Shown: positions 45,698-57,880, counted from the stretch's first letter. The stretch is 64,000 nucleotides of DNA from Kingdonia uniflora (GCA_014058105.1 JACGCM010002399.1:509501-573500); one strand, 5' to 3'. The notes: generated from the letters alone by a model not told the origin. Numbers and translations: made by a program.

Positions 45698-46464
45698 TAT
45701 AATAGCCTATTTTTGTATTGCACGAAGATAGCGCTTTATGCCTTCGAAATCTAGTATGTTTAGTTATGAACGGGAAACAAACAACACTAGATTTAGCGTG
45801 GAAAACCCTTGAATGGGTTAAAAACTACGACCTCTCCTGAGGATTTTAGAAAGAAAGAGAGAGAGGTATATTAAACTGCTAGCTATTACAAAGAGATAGA
45901 GAGATGTAGAAAAGATCTCTTAGAGGTTCTCAGAGCAGCCTCTCTAATTCGTAGCTATTTAGTTTATTTATAGGTCTTATAATATGACCGTTGGTTACAT
46001 TGATGAGGAACATTATAATATCGGGTTTTTATGAGTCTTCATGGTGGTTTTTTTTAACGTCTTGATACTTGTTGATCTGTAACGGATCCATTAACATTTT
46101 TTAGCTGTAACTTCAGACCGTTGGGAAGATACGATATCTTGTGATGCTCGTGTGCATACGACCTGTTGACAAGTGGAGGAGTATCTTCTGTAACGCGAAG
46201 TCATAGGATGCTTTGATATCTCCAAACTGTTGATGAAGATATGATCTCTAATAGTGTCCGCATGTATTCGAACTGTTGATAGATATCTGAGTATTTTCTG
46301 CAGTGCGATGTTATTGGATACTATGTCATCCCCGAGTTGTAGATGAGGAAGTCTGTATTACGATCTCCTTACTTTTAGTCCTTGATTGGTTATCAGTATG
46401 TTTACTCGAGCTATGCGAGTTCGAATATCGAACTCAGTACGAGGATTGGATATAAGCCCTCACA
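45698..46464 (-). repeat. 3' LTR of element C
   Basis: 767 bp. It begins TATAATAGCC on the plus strand (a G-to-A change from the TGTAATAGCC of the other LTR) and ends CCCTCACA. On the minus strand TATAAATAAACTA near 45965 is the TATA box. Confidence 0.95.
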
Positions 46465-46480
46465 ACTGCCCCTCTCAGCC
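46465..46480 (-). other. polypurine tract of element C
   Basis: The minus strand reads GGCTGAGAGGGGCAGT and then the LTR start TGTGAGGG. This is where plus-strand DNA synthesis would be primed. Confidence 0.8.
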
Positions 46481-46684
46481 AATAGCAGGAGAAACATGTG
46501 TTGCGAGTGGTGCTAGTTGAGAAGTTCAGTCGTTTGAATTGAATGTTGTATTGATGGCTTCCATTTTATCTTGGAAGGATAGTAGTTTTGACTTTTGGGT
46601 CTCCCAAAAATTCTTCTTGAGACGTGCACTTGTGATGAATACCTTATTGGAAGTTTTGGAATGCATTAAATGCTGCTAGTATAA

Positions 46685-46700
46685 AACATGGTGAATAGTT
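46685..46700 (+). promoter_or_regulatory. TATA box of the antisense gene of element C
   Basis: GTATAAAACATGG lies about 70 bp before the ATG at 46761. A related gene copy at 16813 has CTATAAATAGCC about 45 bp before its ATG. This gives the antisense gene a promoter independent of the LTR. Confidence 0.55.
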
Positions 46701-46760
46701 GCTATCAATGTTTACCCTGGTTAACGTTGTCAGTCATTCAGGTTGGGTTGAGTAGTAGTG

Positions 46761-47091
46761 ATGGTGACAACTCGACGCCAAGCATATGAAGCTAGAGTTC
46801 AGACAAAAATGGCAAGTCTACAAACTCGCTATTTTAGCACCTAAATTCTTTCTCTGCTGACTCCAATCCCTGTTCCTCCAACTTTTCATGGGATGTCGTG
46901 GGAAGAAGTAGAGGAGGCAGAGGAAAATTACCATCATTTGTGGCAATTCCATTATGTGGTTTTGTTTGCTGCTCACCGTCGGTCCTATCTGCGGATGCTT
47001 GCAGAGGATACAGTAGCAGCGGAAGATGAGAAGGCAGGGAAGTCGTCTGAGAAGTACTGTCGATACCCTGCGAAAGATTGGGTATTGTAAT
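46761..47091 (+). pseudogene. antisense gene of element C, exon 1
   Basis: MVTTRRQAYEARVQTKMASLQ starts at 46761. After a TAA at about 46842 the frame continues with SWEEVEEAEENYHHLWQFHY, VVLFAAHRRSYLRMLAEDT and VAAEDEKAGKSSEKY. It is a charged, helical N-terminal region. The same pattern occurs at 16.8-17.1 kb. The next 1 kb (47092-48060) is intron-like and non-coding. Function unknown. Confidence 0.6.
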
Positions 47092-48061
47092 GGTGAAGGA
47101 GGTCCTTCGTTGGCAGCGGAGGTGGGGGTTATGGAGGAGTGGTGGGATTAATTTTGTCCTCTACTTCACTCTAATTCCCCTCCTTGAGCTTTGAGTTTTT
47201 CTGCTGGGCCCGCCATTATTGCTTCTCAAGTGTTGCACTGTCATCTGCAATATAGGTTATTCTTTGTAAAAGACAAAATTGTTTGTAGAACTTGTAATCT
47301 TTATTCCGAACTAGTTGAAGTGTTCGTTCTTGTAACTTGTTTTTCTTGAATAATAAATTCAAACTTTATTATCTTGTCATGTAAGTGCTTGAAGATGCTT
47401 TTAGAACTGTTGTAAGATACCATAGATCAATTATCAAACTAGTCATTGATGGCATAGGTCGAAAGTATGTAGATCGTATTATTGATGAGTTGAATTAAGT
47501 ATATCCGAACTGTGTAGGTCGCTCTTATATGTTTGTGGCCTTGTTGAGATATAGTGTTGTTATGTCTGCGGAGATGACGAGGCCATAATTTCTTTCGTGC
47601 CATAAGTTCTTGGTGTTAGAGCCATGTTGTTGTCAACTTGAATACTTGTTATCATCAGTGGAACTTGGTTGGAGCCTTTGAAAATCGCGGTGGATAAACT
47701 TGCTAAAGAGGATGTGAGAGTTGCTGATATTGAAATTATTCCACATGGTGAAGAAAATTATCCGTTCTGTCATTATATGTAAGGTCGGATGATTGATCAT
47801 AATAAATTGATTTGCTTGCGTTGAGGTCGTCTCGTCATTGCTTTCTGTATCTATGATAATTTTTTACTGAAATAGAACCGAAGCAGGATTTGTTGCTGAT
47901 TTTCTGTTTCTGTCAGGCCGAAATTGAGGTAAGTGACAGCTGTAATAGTTGTACTTAGGTTTTTGAACTTGAACCATGCTATAAAAAAGTGCAGCAGGAT
48001 CGCGCAGGCGTAGAAGGTTGTTGCTGTAAGTAATCGTGTTGTAAGATCTGCATAAATTTGT

Positions 48062-49332
48062 TTGGGCAGTGAGTCCTTAATAATGGCAAAGGAGAGAGAC
48101 AGACGTGATAACATAACACCTTACACCAAAAATCATTATGAGGGCAAACGAAAAGACGTGCATGTTAGGAGAGATGATGTGGACACGTGTCCCGAAGAGC
48201 CGTCATTCCAGAAACTGAGGGATAATATAAAAGTTTGTCTTCCCTCTTCTCTTAAATCACAATCAGTTGCAGACAGAGGCAGAAGCATTTCTAGATAGAG
48301 AAAATCTTCAAATTTTGAACGCAGTCCTCCAGTGTTGTGTGATCTTGCTAAGAAGGACAAAGTTTTGTCATCTGAAGTGCGAGCGGTGACCAGAGTCGGC
48401 GATTGTTGCTCTTCTAGTACAGGTTAATATATCTGCCTCCATCTTTTCTGCTGTTGTATTAGTTTCTTGGACAACTGGTAGGTTGCATGTTTGAACTTTT
48501 TGGGTAGATTAATAACGTGAGGGAGGAAACCTGTTTTGATTAATAAAAACTCTGAATAGATTTTTCCTGTATGTGTGGTAGATGCGCTCAAAAAAACCCG
48601 AAACCCAATAGTAAATTTGTTATATCTACCAGTAGTGAGGAATCATCATCATCTGATAGGACTATGGATAATTATGTGGTAATTGGTATTGTAACTGCTG
48701 ATAATCTGGTTGTTTCTTCTGGGAGGGATGTGGAATTGCATGCGGAGAATGAAACTGGGCAATTTTTTAAGTATCCCGAGAATGTAGACGTAGCGATAAA
48801 ATTTTTACAGTATAAAAAGAGTTTAGATGGAGAATGGGAGAATTATGTGATGAATGCAGGGTTGTGGTTTAGAACTCTTGTGAGACCGAGTGGTAATATA
48901 GAGCATTATCAGGTGTCTTCTCTGGATCGGTGTTAGAGAAGTATGGATATAGGAAATGATATAGATATCGCTTATTATAATGGAACTAGCATGGAGGTCG
49001 TAGAGGAAGGATTCCTCTATTATTTGAACCAGGTCGCATATAGGTTGAGTATTCCCCTAACCTTTTTCCAAAAGGGGGTAATAAATGCACTAAAGAGTTT
49101 CTCTGGTCAATTAAATGGTAACATCTTTGAGATGATGAGAGTCTGTGAAGCCCTTAACCAAAAGTGGAGAGATGGTGGTAGTGCAAGATAATTCATTGCG
49201 GACGATATCTTAAAATACTATAAGTTTAAGTATGTGAAAGATCGAAAGAGCGGATACTTGTTTAGTGATTCGGCGAGGCTGAAATTTTTTATTTTGAATC
49301 TTCTAGGAGACCCTGGTGCGACCATCTTGTGA
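48062..49332 (+). pseudogene. antisense gene of element C, globular domain
   Basis: An exon at 48062-48425 is basic and Ser-rich (KERDRRDNITPY, SVADRGRSISR). After a GTTAAT donor and a GTAG acceptor, the frame at 48571-49332 runs in one phase with two stops (48933 and 49188): NYVVIGIVTADNLVVSSGRD, EWENYVMNAGLWFRTLVRP, EEGFLYYLNQVAYRLSIPLT, FFQKGVINALKSFSGQLNGN, IFEMMRVCEALNQKWRDGG, GYLFSDSARLKFFILNLLGD. The layout of a flat hydrophobic core (LxxPLTxF...L..F..QLN.N.......C) resembles the putative gypsy-type transposon domain of plants (Transposase_28 type). I infer a shared fold only from pattern. Role unknown. Confidence 0.6.
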
Positions 49333-51225
49333 TGGTAAGGGGTAATTATATGTAAGTGCCTGGGGAACCCGCGCTCGAGCTGATATATAAGAATTTTAAC
49401 GAGACTAAGTGTCTTCATTTTGCCTACAGTTTATCTTTTAACTTATTGCGAGTTGCTAACATAGTTTGTTGCTATTTTGGCAGAGCCTAATCCAAAAGTT
49501 GTTGCTGATACATTGAGTTTGTTCGACGTCGTTAGTCGAAAAGGAAACAAACTGAACCAAGTTCTTGGAGAACTAGGAATTTGCAGAGAGAAGAGGCTTA
49601 ACTCTGTAGTTGAAAAAGTGCAACGAGCTCATAAAAAATGAGCTATGGCTTCATTTGGCTCTGCTTATGCTGATGTTATGGAGATTCCTGCCTGTGTTGT
49701 GGGTACTTCGAGCTCCTTAGTTTGGTGACCAAGAATAAAAAAGATGGTGCCGCCTTCTGAACAAACAACACCTGTGCAGATACTGCCCGTGGGAACTGAG
49801 GCGGTAGATGCTGATGTAAATATGGTTCCTCCTCTGAAGAAGCAGAAAAAAGAATCCAGTAAAGATATCTGAGCTTCTTCGAATGATGTCAACCTCGAAG
49901 CCGTGGAACAGAAGGCGTTGGATTTGGCTACGCATGATCCCACCCACCTAGATACTCAAATTCAATCCAGCTCTCTCAGGTATGCAAGGTGTTATTTGAT
50001 TAAATCTTTTCTAGTAATGATCTGATCTTGTAATACTGTTTTGCTGTATTTGTGGTGCAGCTTTCTATTGCATGGAAGTCAGCCGCGGAGGTATTGAAGC
50101 TAGCTGCTACGAATCGTGGCGAACTTGTTCGGCAATATGATGCAGAGAAAGCTGCTCTGCGAGAACAGTTTGAGCAAGAGAAGGTGATGCAGAGGGAGCA
50201 GTTCGAGAAGGAGAAGGCTCTGCAGAAAGATAAATTTGATAAGGAAGCTGCCACTACAAAGCAAGAGGTTGAAGATGAGGCGAAGAAGGTTGTTGATATT
50301 GCGGTGGCTTCCCAAAATAAGCTGAATTAAGCCTTCTACTTCTGGGGAGCTGATTTAAGCCTTCTACTTCTGAGGTTTGAGCAGAGAGGATGTCGATCTT
50401 GCTCTTGCAGGGAAGTATGGCGAGATCGTCTTCCCAGGGGATGATGCTTCTCCAGTGGCTGAGCAGACCCCCGCTCCTCCAGTGGCTGATGATCCGATCA
50501 AGGAGGTAGCAAGAGCTAAATCTTGATTTTATAGTTGTAGCATAGTTCTGAGACTTAGTCGAACTTTGTCCTTTGTACTGGTGGTAGAACTATTTTTGGC
50601 AAGATTTTGAAATTTTTGTGGTTGTTGTTGATATATGTTGTTTTGATGTGAATGTATGATTTGTATGTAGGCGGTAGTTCATTTAAGGGGGAAAGTGATC
50701 GAGATGGAGAAGGCCTTGAGTCGAGCAAGGGATTCCATCAATCGTACTCAACAGGTACACAATAAACTTGAATATGAGAGACGCCTTCATAAGTCAAACT
50801 TTGATAAAACCTTTAAGGAGTTATTTGAGCTTCAATGTAGATATGGGAAGATAAATATTGAGAGGGATGAGGTTTTGCGAAAAGAGACCGATAGGTTTGT
50901 TTTACTCCAAAAATCCCTTAAATATAAGCGGTTCGTAGATGAGAGCGATAAGTTAGAGTGTCAAAGGTCATTATTGTCTTTGACACTTTATTTTGAGGCC
51001 AAAGTTAATAGTGAGCGGAGTTTGAAGAAGGCCTATTTAGAACTATTAACTGAGAGAGGCATAGTGTCGAACCCAGCTCGGGTGAAATTCTTAGCGCAAG
51101 AAGCGCGCAATTGCCATAGTATAGAGGCGCAAAGATGCTCAGGTCAGGCTGGAGTATCCATCATATGGGGTGGTGTAGGTTCATTGCCTAATGAGCTTGA
51201 CTTTTGTAGGAGCAAAGAGCAATGA
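49333..51225 (+). pseudogene. antisense gene of element C, first coiled-coil part
   Basis: After an intron near 49440-49483 the trace gives PNPKVVADTLSLFDVVSRKG, LNQVLGELGICREKRLNS, then a polar linker with VPPLKKQKKESSKD (likely nuclear signal). 50052-50330 is a strong coiled coil (EKAALREQFEQEKVMQREQF, EKEKALQKDKFDKEAA). LSREDVDLALAGKYGEIVFP follows near 50380 in another frame. 50676-51225 continues VIEMEKALSRARDSINRTQQ, VHNKLEYERRLHKSNFDKTF and ECQRSLLSLTLYFEAKV. The heptads suggest a long rod that could make oligomers. Single-base breaks separate the parts. Confidence 0.6.
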
Positions 51226-53058
51226 GGATCATTTTCTTCAACATAAAAAAACAGGATAGAAAGATCTACGCACAATTAGAAATCGATCTGAGGCATGCTT
51301 GTGACGAACTGGAGCGGTGCAAGCGTCATAATGCATGTCTAGAGAGGAAAAAGGTAGAGTGTGCTAGGTTATTGTAGAGCTCGGAGAAGAGAGTAACATT
51401 ATTAGAAGCGCGTTTACTAGATATGCAGCAACGTCTGCAAGTATCCCAATCACGCTTGAAGAAGAAAATTACTCCAAAGCGGGGAAAACGTGTTATCAAC
51501 ACGGACCACGAATGTTAGATAGCCGATGTGATCGCGTTTTATGAGGGCGAGCTCGAGAGAGTAGAAAATGAGTTTAGACGTTATATCTCGAGTTGTGGTA
51601 AAGATGTGGAAGTAGAGAATGATAAGGTTGAGATTATGTGGTTTGCAAAAGGGAATGAGGGTAGGGGAGCTTCAACCTCAAAACAGCGAGCTGAAGAGTC
51701 TGAGGAGGAGGAGGTCGAAGATCTGCTGCCTCACACACAGCATAAGACCCATTCGCAAGAGGTCGTAATCTTTAATGAACATTTGCAAGAAGATGCTCGT
51801 AGTAGTAGGGTACAATCACAAGCCAACTAGATTGTGGCATTTGATTGTACTTTGCATAATGTAGTTGGTTTGTGTATCATAGCTGGATGTTGTAATAAAT
51901 GTTGAAGAATGATATGTCTTGTAGGAATGAATTGTTGTTGATAGATGTATTGTCGCTTATAATCTGTTCTCCTAGGTTGAAGACAAAGAACATGACAAAT
52001 TGGCTGCCTTATCTGCGCCAAATAAAAAATTGTCTGCCAAATTGCAGCAATGTTTGTTGGCGGTTGAAAGAACGACTTTGTTGAATTCAAAGCTAGAATC
52101 TGAGATGTTGGAGCTGCAGAGTCGGCTAAATGCTGTGACTATAGAGTTGTCATGTAATAATGCAAAGATATTGACTGCTAATAATGAATCCGAACTATGG
52201 AAAGAGTCTCTGAAGAAGAAAAAGTTGGAGACCATGGCTACGAATCAACAGGTACTGGATCTGTTAAGTACGATTGAAAAACAGAAGAACGATCTATTGT
52301 ATCATCAGTCGGTGATAGCAAATAATAATGATCTCTTAAGGAAGCAAGATTCTGAAATCCGTTATCTGCGAGCGCCTGAAAAAGCTAAACTGGGATTTGC
52401 GTGAGGCTCCAGATTCATGTCCGAGAAAAAACGACCGTGCCAAAACTCACGAGGAGGCATATTCCAAGAGAGATCGATAGCTGAATGAGGCCATCAATAA
52501 GTGCAATTCGCGGATCGCCAATCTTGACCAGGACAAACAAGCTTTGGTACTGGAGTGTATGCAAGGTAATAAAGTTTTTGAGGAACTCCATGTGAAGTAT
52601 AAAGAGTCGCAGAGGATGATGGACGCAGCTGAAGCCGAGATCAATTATTCGAGGGAGGTAGATAAGAAGTTGCACAGTCTGAAGCAGAAGATGGAGCGCA
52701 GTGTACAGATAACGAAGCAATATAAAGGCTCGTTGCTGCAGGAGAAAAAATCTTTGGAAGCTCGATGTAAAGATCTTGAAGACGAACTAAACAAGGTAAA
52801 AACTGAATTTTATGAAGCTACACTGTTGATTGCGGATAATGTTACGTTGCGTGCTATGGCTATGTTGCATGCTGATGTAGAGAAATTTTGAACAGAGCGT
52901 GAGTCGATCTTGGCTGCTACAACCGAATACGTTATGGAATACGACCTGCAGCTAGCACGGTTATCTTACATAGATAATTTGATGCCGAGAGTTATGGAAT
53001 TGTTGAATGCACCTTCTCCTGTAGTTGATGCGGCTATTCCTTTCCCTGTCTTACTTTA
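51226..53058 (+). pseudogene. antisense gene of element C, second coiled-coil part
   Basis: 51226-51515 still shows a trace (ERCKRHNACLERKKVEC) before frame loss. 51528-51830 encodes FYEGELERVENEFRRYISS and an acidic tail EESEEEEVED. 51977-52404 gives DKLAALSAPNKKLSAKLQQ, LNSKLESEMLELQSRLNAV and VLDLLSTIEKQKNDLLYHQ. 52544-52891 gives VFEELHVKYKESQRMMDAAE and KKSLEARCKDLEDELNKVK. The last part, to about 53058, gives DLQLARLSYIDNLMPRVMEL. It is almost all heptad-repeat helix. It could be one gene with many exons or two genes; I cannot decide from the sequence. Confidence 0.55.
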
Positions 53059-53317
53059 ATCTGGGCCTGGGGAAAGTTTGAATGTTGTACGCCCAAAGCG
53101 CGAACAGTAGTTTTATTATTTATATTGTAATGAGACAGAGTGTAAATATGTCTTTACTGAAGAAAAAATGTCAAATGTTGAGTAGATAAAAAAGTTTGTT
53201 GTTATCTCTATGTATAGTTGAATTGGGTGATCCAACGAACGACCATATAGAGATGTAGTGATGTTGTATTTTAACGTGTATAGGTCAATTTGAACGAATC
53301 AATAAAGACCGCAATGA

Positions 53318-54010
53318 GATATTTGAAGGGCCCGTCACTGCCAGGTCGAATTGATTGTCTCAATAAGCGACCCTCGGGGCAGCACGTATGTAGATCCCAG
53401 TTATAGGTCAAGCTGATCGGTCGTGAGGGGACATTTATTGAATATTGCATAGTTGAATGGTGTCTCTGCCAGATCGAATTGATTGACTCAATAAGCGATC
53501 CTCAGAGAGCGCGTATATTTGCAGAGTTATGAAGTAGATCCCGGTTATAGGTCGAGCTGAGCGACCGTGATGGGACATGTATTGAATATTGCATAGCTGA
53601 ATGACGTCTCTGCCATATCAAATTGATTAACTCAATAAGCGATCCTCGGAGAGTGTATATATTTGAAGAGCTATGAAGTAGATCCCGGTTATAGGTCGAG
53701 CTGAGCGACCGTGATGGGACATGTATTGAATATTACATAGCTGGATGGCGTCTCTGCCAGATCGAATTGGTTGACTCAATAAGCAATCCTCGGAGAACGT
53801 GTATATTTGAAGAGCTATGAAGTAGATCCCGGTTATAGGTCGAGCTGAGCGACCGTGATGGGACATATATCAAATATTGCATAGCTGAATGGCGTCTCTG
53901 CCAAATCAAATTGATTGACTCAATAAGCGATCCTCGGAGAGCGTGTATATTTGAAGAGTTATAAAGTAGATATCGTTGTAGTAATTCTCCGTAGTAGGTC
54001 GATTTAAGCG
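53318..54010. repeat. 144-bp tandem array between convergent genes of element C
   Basis: GTCTCTGCC recurs at 53462, 53606, 53750 and 53894, exactly 144 bp apart, with a diverged copy before. Constant blocks are AATTGATTGACTCAATAAGC, GATCCTCGGAGAG, TGAAGTAGATCCCGGTTATA and GGTCGAGCTGAGCGACCGTG. The array lies between the end of the antisense gene (53058) and the end of integrase (54100). Confidence 0.95.
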
Positions 54011-54099
54011 AACCATATGAAGATAGGTAGAATGTTTGAATAGATTTGCAGCATGATGATGAAAATTTGCTTTATTGAGTGAAATCTGAAGTTACGGCA

Positions 54100-55160
54100 T
54101 GTTTAATTTCGATACAGCTTCAGTCGGCAGGTATTCCATGGATTAGGTATAGGTACTCCATCATGTGTACTGAGATCGTAAGACCCCAAACCGCTCGCGC
54201 CAGTTATGATGAAGGGACCTTCCCAATTGTCTGTTAACTTTCCCGTATTAGGTGTTTTGCGATGTTGGGGAATTTCTCTGAGAATGAGGTCCTTGACTTT
54301 GAATTCTCGATGTCAAACGCGCTTGTTATAAGACCGTGATAAAGCAAGCTGATGTCTTCCCAGATTGACAATGGCTCTGTCGCGTGTTTCTTCGATCATA
54401 TTCAGGTTGTATGCAATCTGAAATTCATTTTCTTTATCTGTCATCTCGTGATCGTGTATTGAGTAATGATACTGAGTGGGTATTATGGCTTCCATCCCGC
54501 AGGCCAGTAAGAATGGAGTACAACCTGTTGCTGTTATTGGAGTTGTTTGATATGTTCAAAGTACGTGTGGTAACTCATTCACCCAATTCCCCTTTTTGTC
54601 ATCTAAACGCTTCTTGAATCCGTCCACAATCGTTCGATTAGTAATTTTAGCTTGTCCATTTGCTTGAGGATAGCTAGGGTTTGATGGGGAATGAATGATA
54701 TTGCACTCATTGAGGAATGCGGCGACTTTGGAGCCAATGAACTGTGGTCCATTATCGATTCTGATAAGATGTGATCTGCCGAACCGAATGATAATATGTT
54801 CCCAGATGAATCTGATGACTTCTTCTTCTCGTGTTTGGCCCAATGGGACTGCCTTTACCCATTTAGTGAAGTAGTCCGTAGCGACCAATAAATGCTTTCG
54901 TTTTCCTGGTGCTGTAGGAAATTCTCCTACGAGATCGAGAGCCCATCGTCTGAATGGCCAGGTGACTTGGCTTGAGTGTAGTTCGAGCGCTGGGGATTGT
55001 ATCTTCGGACCGTAACATTGGCAAGCGTCACATTTGCGAGCGTACTCGATTGCTTGCGCTTTCATCTTAGGCCAGAACATTCCTTGTGTTAAAGCTCTAT
55101 TTGCAAGAGATCATCTTGCGGCATGGGACCCGCATGTTCCTTCGTGCAGATCGTGCAAAA
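54100..55160 (-). pseudogene. integrase of element C
   Basis: The zinc-binding N-terminus appears as LHDLHEGTCGSHAA near 55145 and CDACQCYGP near 55020. The core follows: RWALDLVGEFPTAPG, LVATDYFTKWVKAVPLG (first Asp), LIRIDNGPQFIGSKVAAF (second Asp), then YPQANGQAKITNRTIVDGF. The third catalytic residue, normally Glu in NGQAE, is Lys (GAA to AAA). The C-terminal part (54495-54100) gives RDRAIVNLGRHQLALSRSYN, KRV-stop, and GKLTDNWEGPFIITGASGLG. A frame break near 54556 and at least two stops also disable it. Intact integrase joins the cDNA to the host genome. Confidence 0.9.
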
Positions 55161-55161
55161 A

Positions 55162-55850
55162 TTATTGTGCCACTTTTTCGAATATGTAGAGGAGATATGG
55201 ACCAGTGACTAATATTTTGTAAAGGAGGTTGTCCCGGACAATGTATCTACGGGCATTGTCAATTAATCTCCGTCGTTCTGTAGGATCCTCTGGAAGTGGG
55301 CCATCGAATTTATTGTGAGGTCCAATATATCTGATGAAAGGTTGTCTCCAATCATTTTCGATCTCCTCGTTGCCCCTAGTATTAATGGTGTTGGACACGA
55401 TGGCATTAATCCTAGGGCTAGAAATGACGTCAATTTTTAAATAACGAGCTTCTGATCCAAGGACCTCAGCAAGGTAAGCGAGTGCATGAGAATGTCTATT
55501 TTCTCCCCTGGGCAAATGTTCCATAGAAATTTTCTGAAATTTGCTTATTCGTTCGACTACTGCAGCAGCATAGTCAATCATTTTCCCATTGGCTTGATAG
55601 ATACCCGCGTGATGATTGACGATCAGTAATGAATCGGTGTAGACAGAGAGCCCTGCTACACCCAGTGTGAGTGCCATGTCCAAGCCATGAATTAGTGCCT
55701 CATATTCTGCTACATTGTCGGTTACTTCAAAATTGAGGTGAATGGATTTTTCAAGCCGATCATTGGAAGGAGTAATAAGAACAATCCCCACTCCTGATCC
55801 GGCTGGTCCGACAGAGCCGTCCGTCAAAAGTTGCCAACCTTTCTTTGTTA
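55162..55850 (-). pseudogene. second (archaeal-type) RNase H of element C
   Basis: LTDGSVGPAGSGVGIVLIT (first Asp) is followed by NVAEYEALIHGLDMALTLGV (Glu), SVYTDSLLIVNHHAGIYQ (Asp) and FQKISMEHLPRGENRHSHAL. This DG...GSG.G...AEY.AL..GL..A...Y.DS pattern is the RVT_3-like, archaeal-type RNase H found besides the ordinary RNase H in Tat elements. A normal DAL near the end reads HAL, which would weaken metal binding. It then runs into the connector to integrase (NARRYIVRDNLLYKILV). Confidence 0.8.
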
Positions 55851-55859
55851 CCCAATCAG

Positions 55860-56320
55860 ACTTCTCTTCAGACTGTATTATGGGTGGTTCATCTTTGTTA
55901 TCATAAACGTCTTCTTCCCAATCAGAATCGTCTACTGGAAAGTTAGCTAGAAAATCTACTATAGCCTGACCTTTCTCAGAGTTGCGTGGCTCAAAATGTA
56001 TGTCATGTTATCCGAGTGTTACTGACCATTGCTGAATACGTCGAGATTTTTCACGTTTAGATATGATTTTACTGAGTGGATAGTTTGTCAAGACACGAAC
56101 AACATGGGCTTGGAAATACTGTTTTAATTTTTGTGATGTATAGACGAGAGCTAAAAGAAGCTTCTCGATCTTGGTGTATCTTGTTTCAACGGGGGTCAGA
56201 GTCTTGCTGATAAAATAGAGTAGTTTCTCGGTCTTTTCGTCGAGTCAGAGGAGAACGGAGCTGAGAGAAGTATCTGTGACGGCTAGGTATACTGTTAGTC
56301 TTCTCCATCTGCTAGTGTGC
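55860..56320 (-). pseudogene. first (gypsy-type) RNase H of element C
   Basis: LAVTDTSLSSVLL-stop-LDEKT is followed by LLYFISKTLTPVETRYTKIE, KLLLALVYTSQKLKQYFQAH and VRVLTNYPLSKIISKRE. This matches the Ty3/gypsy RNase H order (A-D-S...S..L...E..Y...E...LA...+...Y...H). At least two stops are present. The enzyme removes RNA from RNA-DNA hybrids during reverse transcription. Confidence 0.8.
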
Positions 56321-57240
56321 TCATAACTGGTGGTTTACCCAAATGTTTTTTGAGTTTGAGGAAAGCGGCTTCGCATTTATCTGTCCACTCGATCTCGGGA
56401 TCCTTCTTTGATTTTCCCCACGATGTACCTTGTTTTAGTAGATCGAATAGAGGTCGGCATATGTCTGATGATTTGGACACAAATCTGCTAAGTGTTGTAA
56501 TCTTCCCGACTAGTTTCTGAACATCCTTTTTTGTCTTTGGTGAAGCATAGCCAAGAGAGCTCGTATGCGTGATGGATCAGCTTCAATTCCTCGTTTGTTG
56601 ATTAGGTGGCCCAAGAATTTTCCGGATTGTACTTCGAGCTGGATTTTGCCAGGATTCAAGCGCATTTTGTAAGCTCACAAAATCTCAAAAGTTGTTCTTA
56701 AATCTGTCAGATGGTATTCTTTCTTGAGACTCTTTCAAAGCATGTCGTCGATGTAAACCTCCATTATTTTACCGAGTTGATCTTTGAACATTTGCGTCAT
56801 CAATCACTTATATGTAGCGCCGACATTTTTTAGGCTGAAAGGCATGACCTTATAGCAATACAGGCCTTGTTCAGTGATGAACACAGTCTTGTCTTGATCT
56901 TAAGGGAAAAATGGTATCTGATTGTATCCTGATGCAGCATCCACCATAGAGAGGAGTTCGTACCCTACTGTTGAATCGAGCAAATGGTTGATGATTGGAA
57001 GTGGAAAGCTATCTTTTGGAGTGTGTCGATTGAGATCCGTAAAATCGACACAGATTCTGATGTTACCATTTTTCTTTGGGACTGCGATAATGTTCGAGAT
57101 CCAGTCCGGGTAAATAGTTTTGCGGATAAAACCGACCTCAATTAATTTGTTGATCTCTTTGTTTACTTCGTCTCGTATTTTTGGTGCTAGAGTTCGTTAC
57201 TTCTGTTTAACCGGTTCTGCCTTCTCTTTCAACTCTAGCT
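56321..57240 (-). pseudogene. reverse transcriptase of element C
   Basis: Motifs in order: LIEVGFIRKTIYPDWISNII, AVPKKNGNIRICVDFTDLNR, HTPKDSFPLPIINHLLDSTV, LLSMVDAASGYNQIPF (catalytic Asp), VFITEQGLYCYKVMPFSLKN, VYIDDML (active site), SGKFLGHLINKRGIEADPSR. MPFSLKN replaces the usual MPFGLKN. Stops after IPFFP, GATYK, DDML and FEIL break the frame. It is close in pattern to element A, which shares PKKNG.IRIC.DFT.L and the APKDSFPL-type block. Confidence 0.92.
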
Positions 57241-57553
57241 TGTGACACGCCATGGCTGGACCGATCCCTGGCATTTCGTGGAACGTCCACGCAAAAACAT
57301 CGTGGATATCCGAAAGGAATTATATGAGACTTGAGCGTTCCTCCGTGCTCAAGAGGGTCTCGATGTGAGTTCCTCTTTGTGCGCCGTTGATCTCGATATA
57401 TTCTGTTGGATCGGCGCTTGGCAGCTGATGTTCTGCTGGTACTGAATGCTACAATTGCTATTCTGGAGTTGTTGTAGCTGGCTCTACTTCAATAGTATTA
57501 TCGCAGGCTAGAGCTAATTTTTGGCTGCCTTTGATTTCGTAGATCCCTCCTTT

Positions 57554-57880
57554 CTAGTCGAACCGTAATACTTGATGATATGTGAAGGGAATAACTTTTA
57601 TGTTATGCAACCATGGTCGTCCCAGAATGCCGAGGTAACGGGATTTTGTATTGATGATGTAAAAAACTACGTCAAGTGTGACTGGTCTGTCCGTGATGGG
57701 AAGTGTAATTTTTCCCACGCGTTCTTCCTTGGAACCCTTCAATCCAGAGACGTTGATGTCACTTGGTTCGACCTTGTCCGCTAAACTCATTTGGTCGATC
57801 GTGCTCTGGAATAGTAGTTCGATGCTGCTGCCGGTGTCTACCATTATTGTATGTAGAACTATGTTCATCATTTTTAACAT
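57554..57880 (-). pseudogene. protease of element C
   Basis: MVDTGSSIELLFQSTIDQM carries the D-T-G active site of retropepsins. KITLPITDRPVTLDVVFYII and YLGILGRPWLHNIKVIPFTY follow, ending HQVLRFD. The open frame of 108 residues covers the whole domain. It releases the mature Gag and Pol proteins. Confidence 0.88.
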
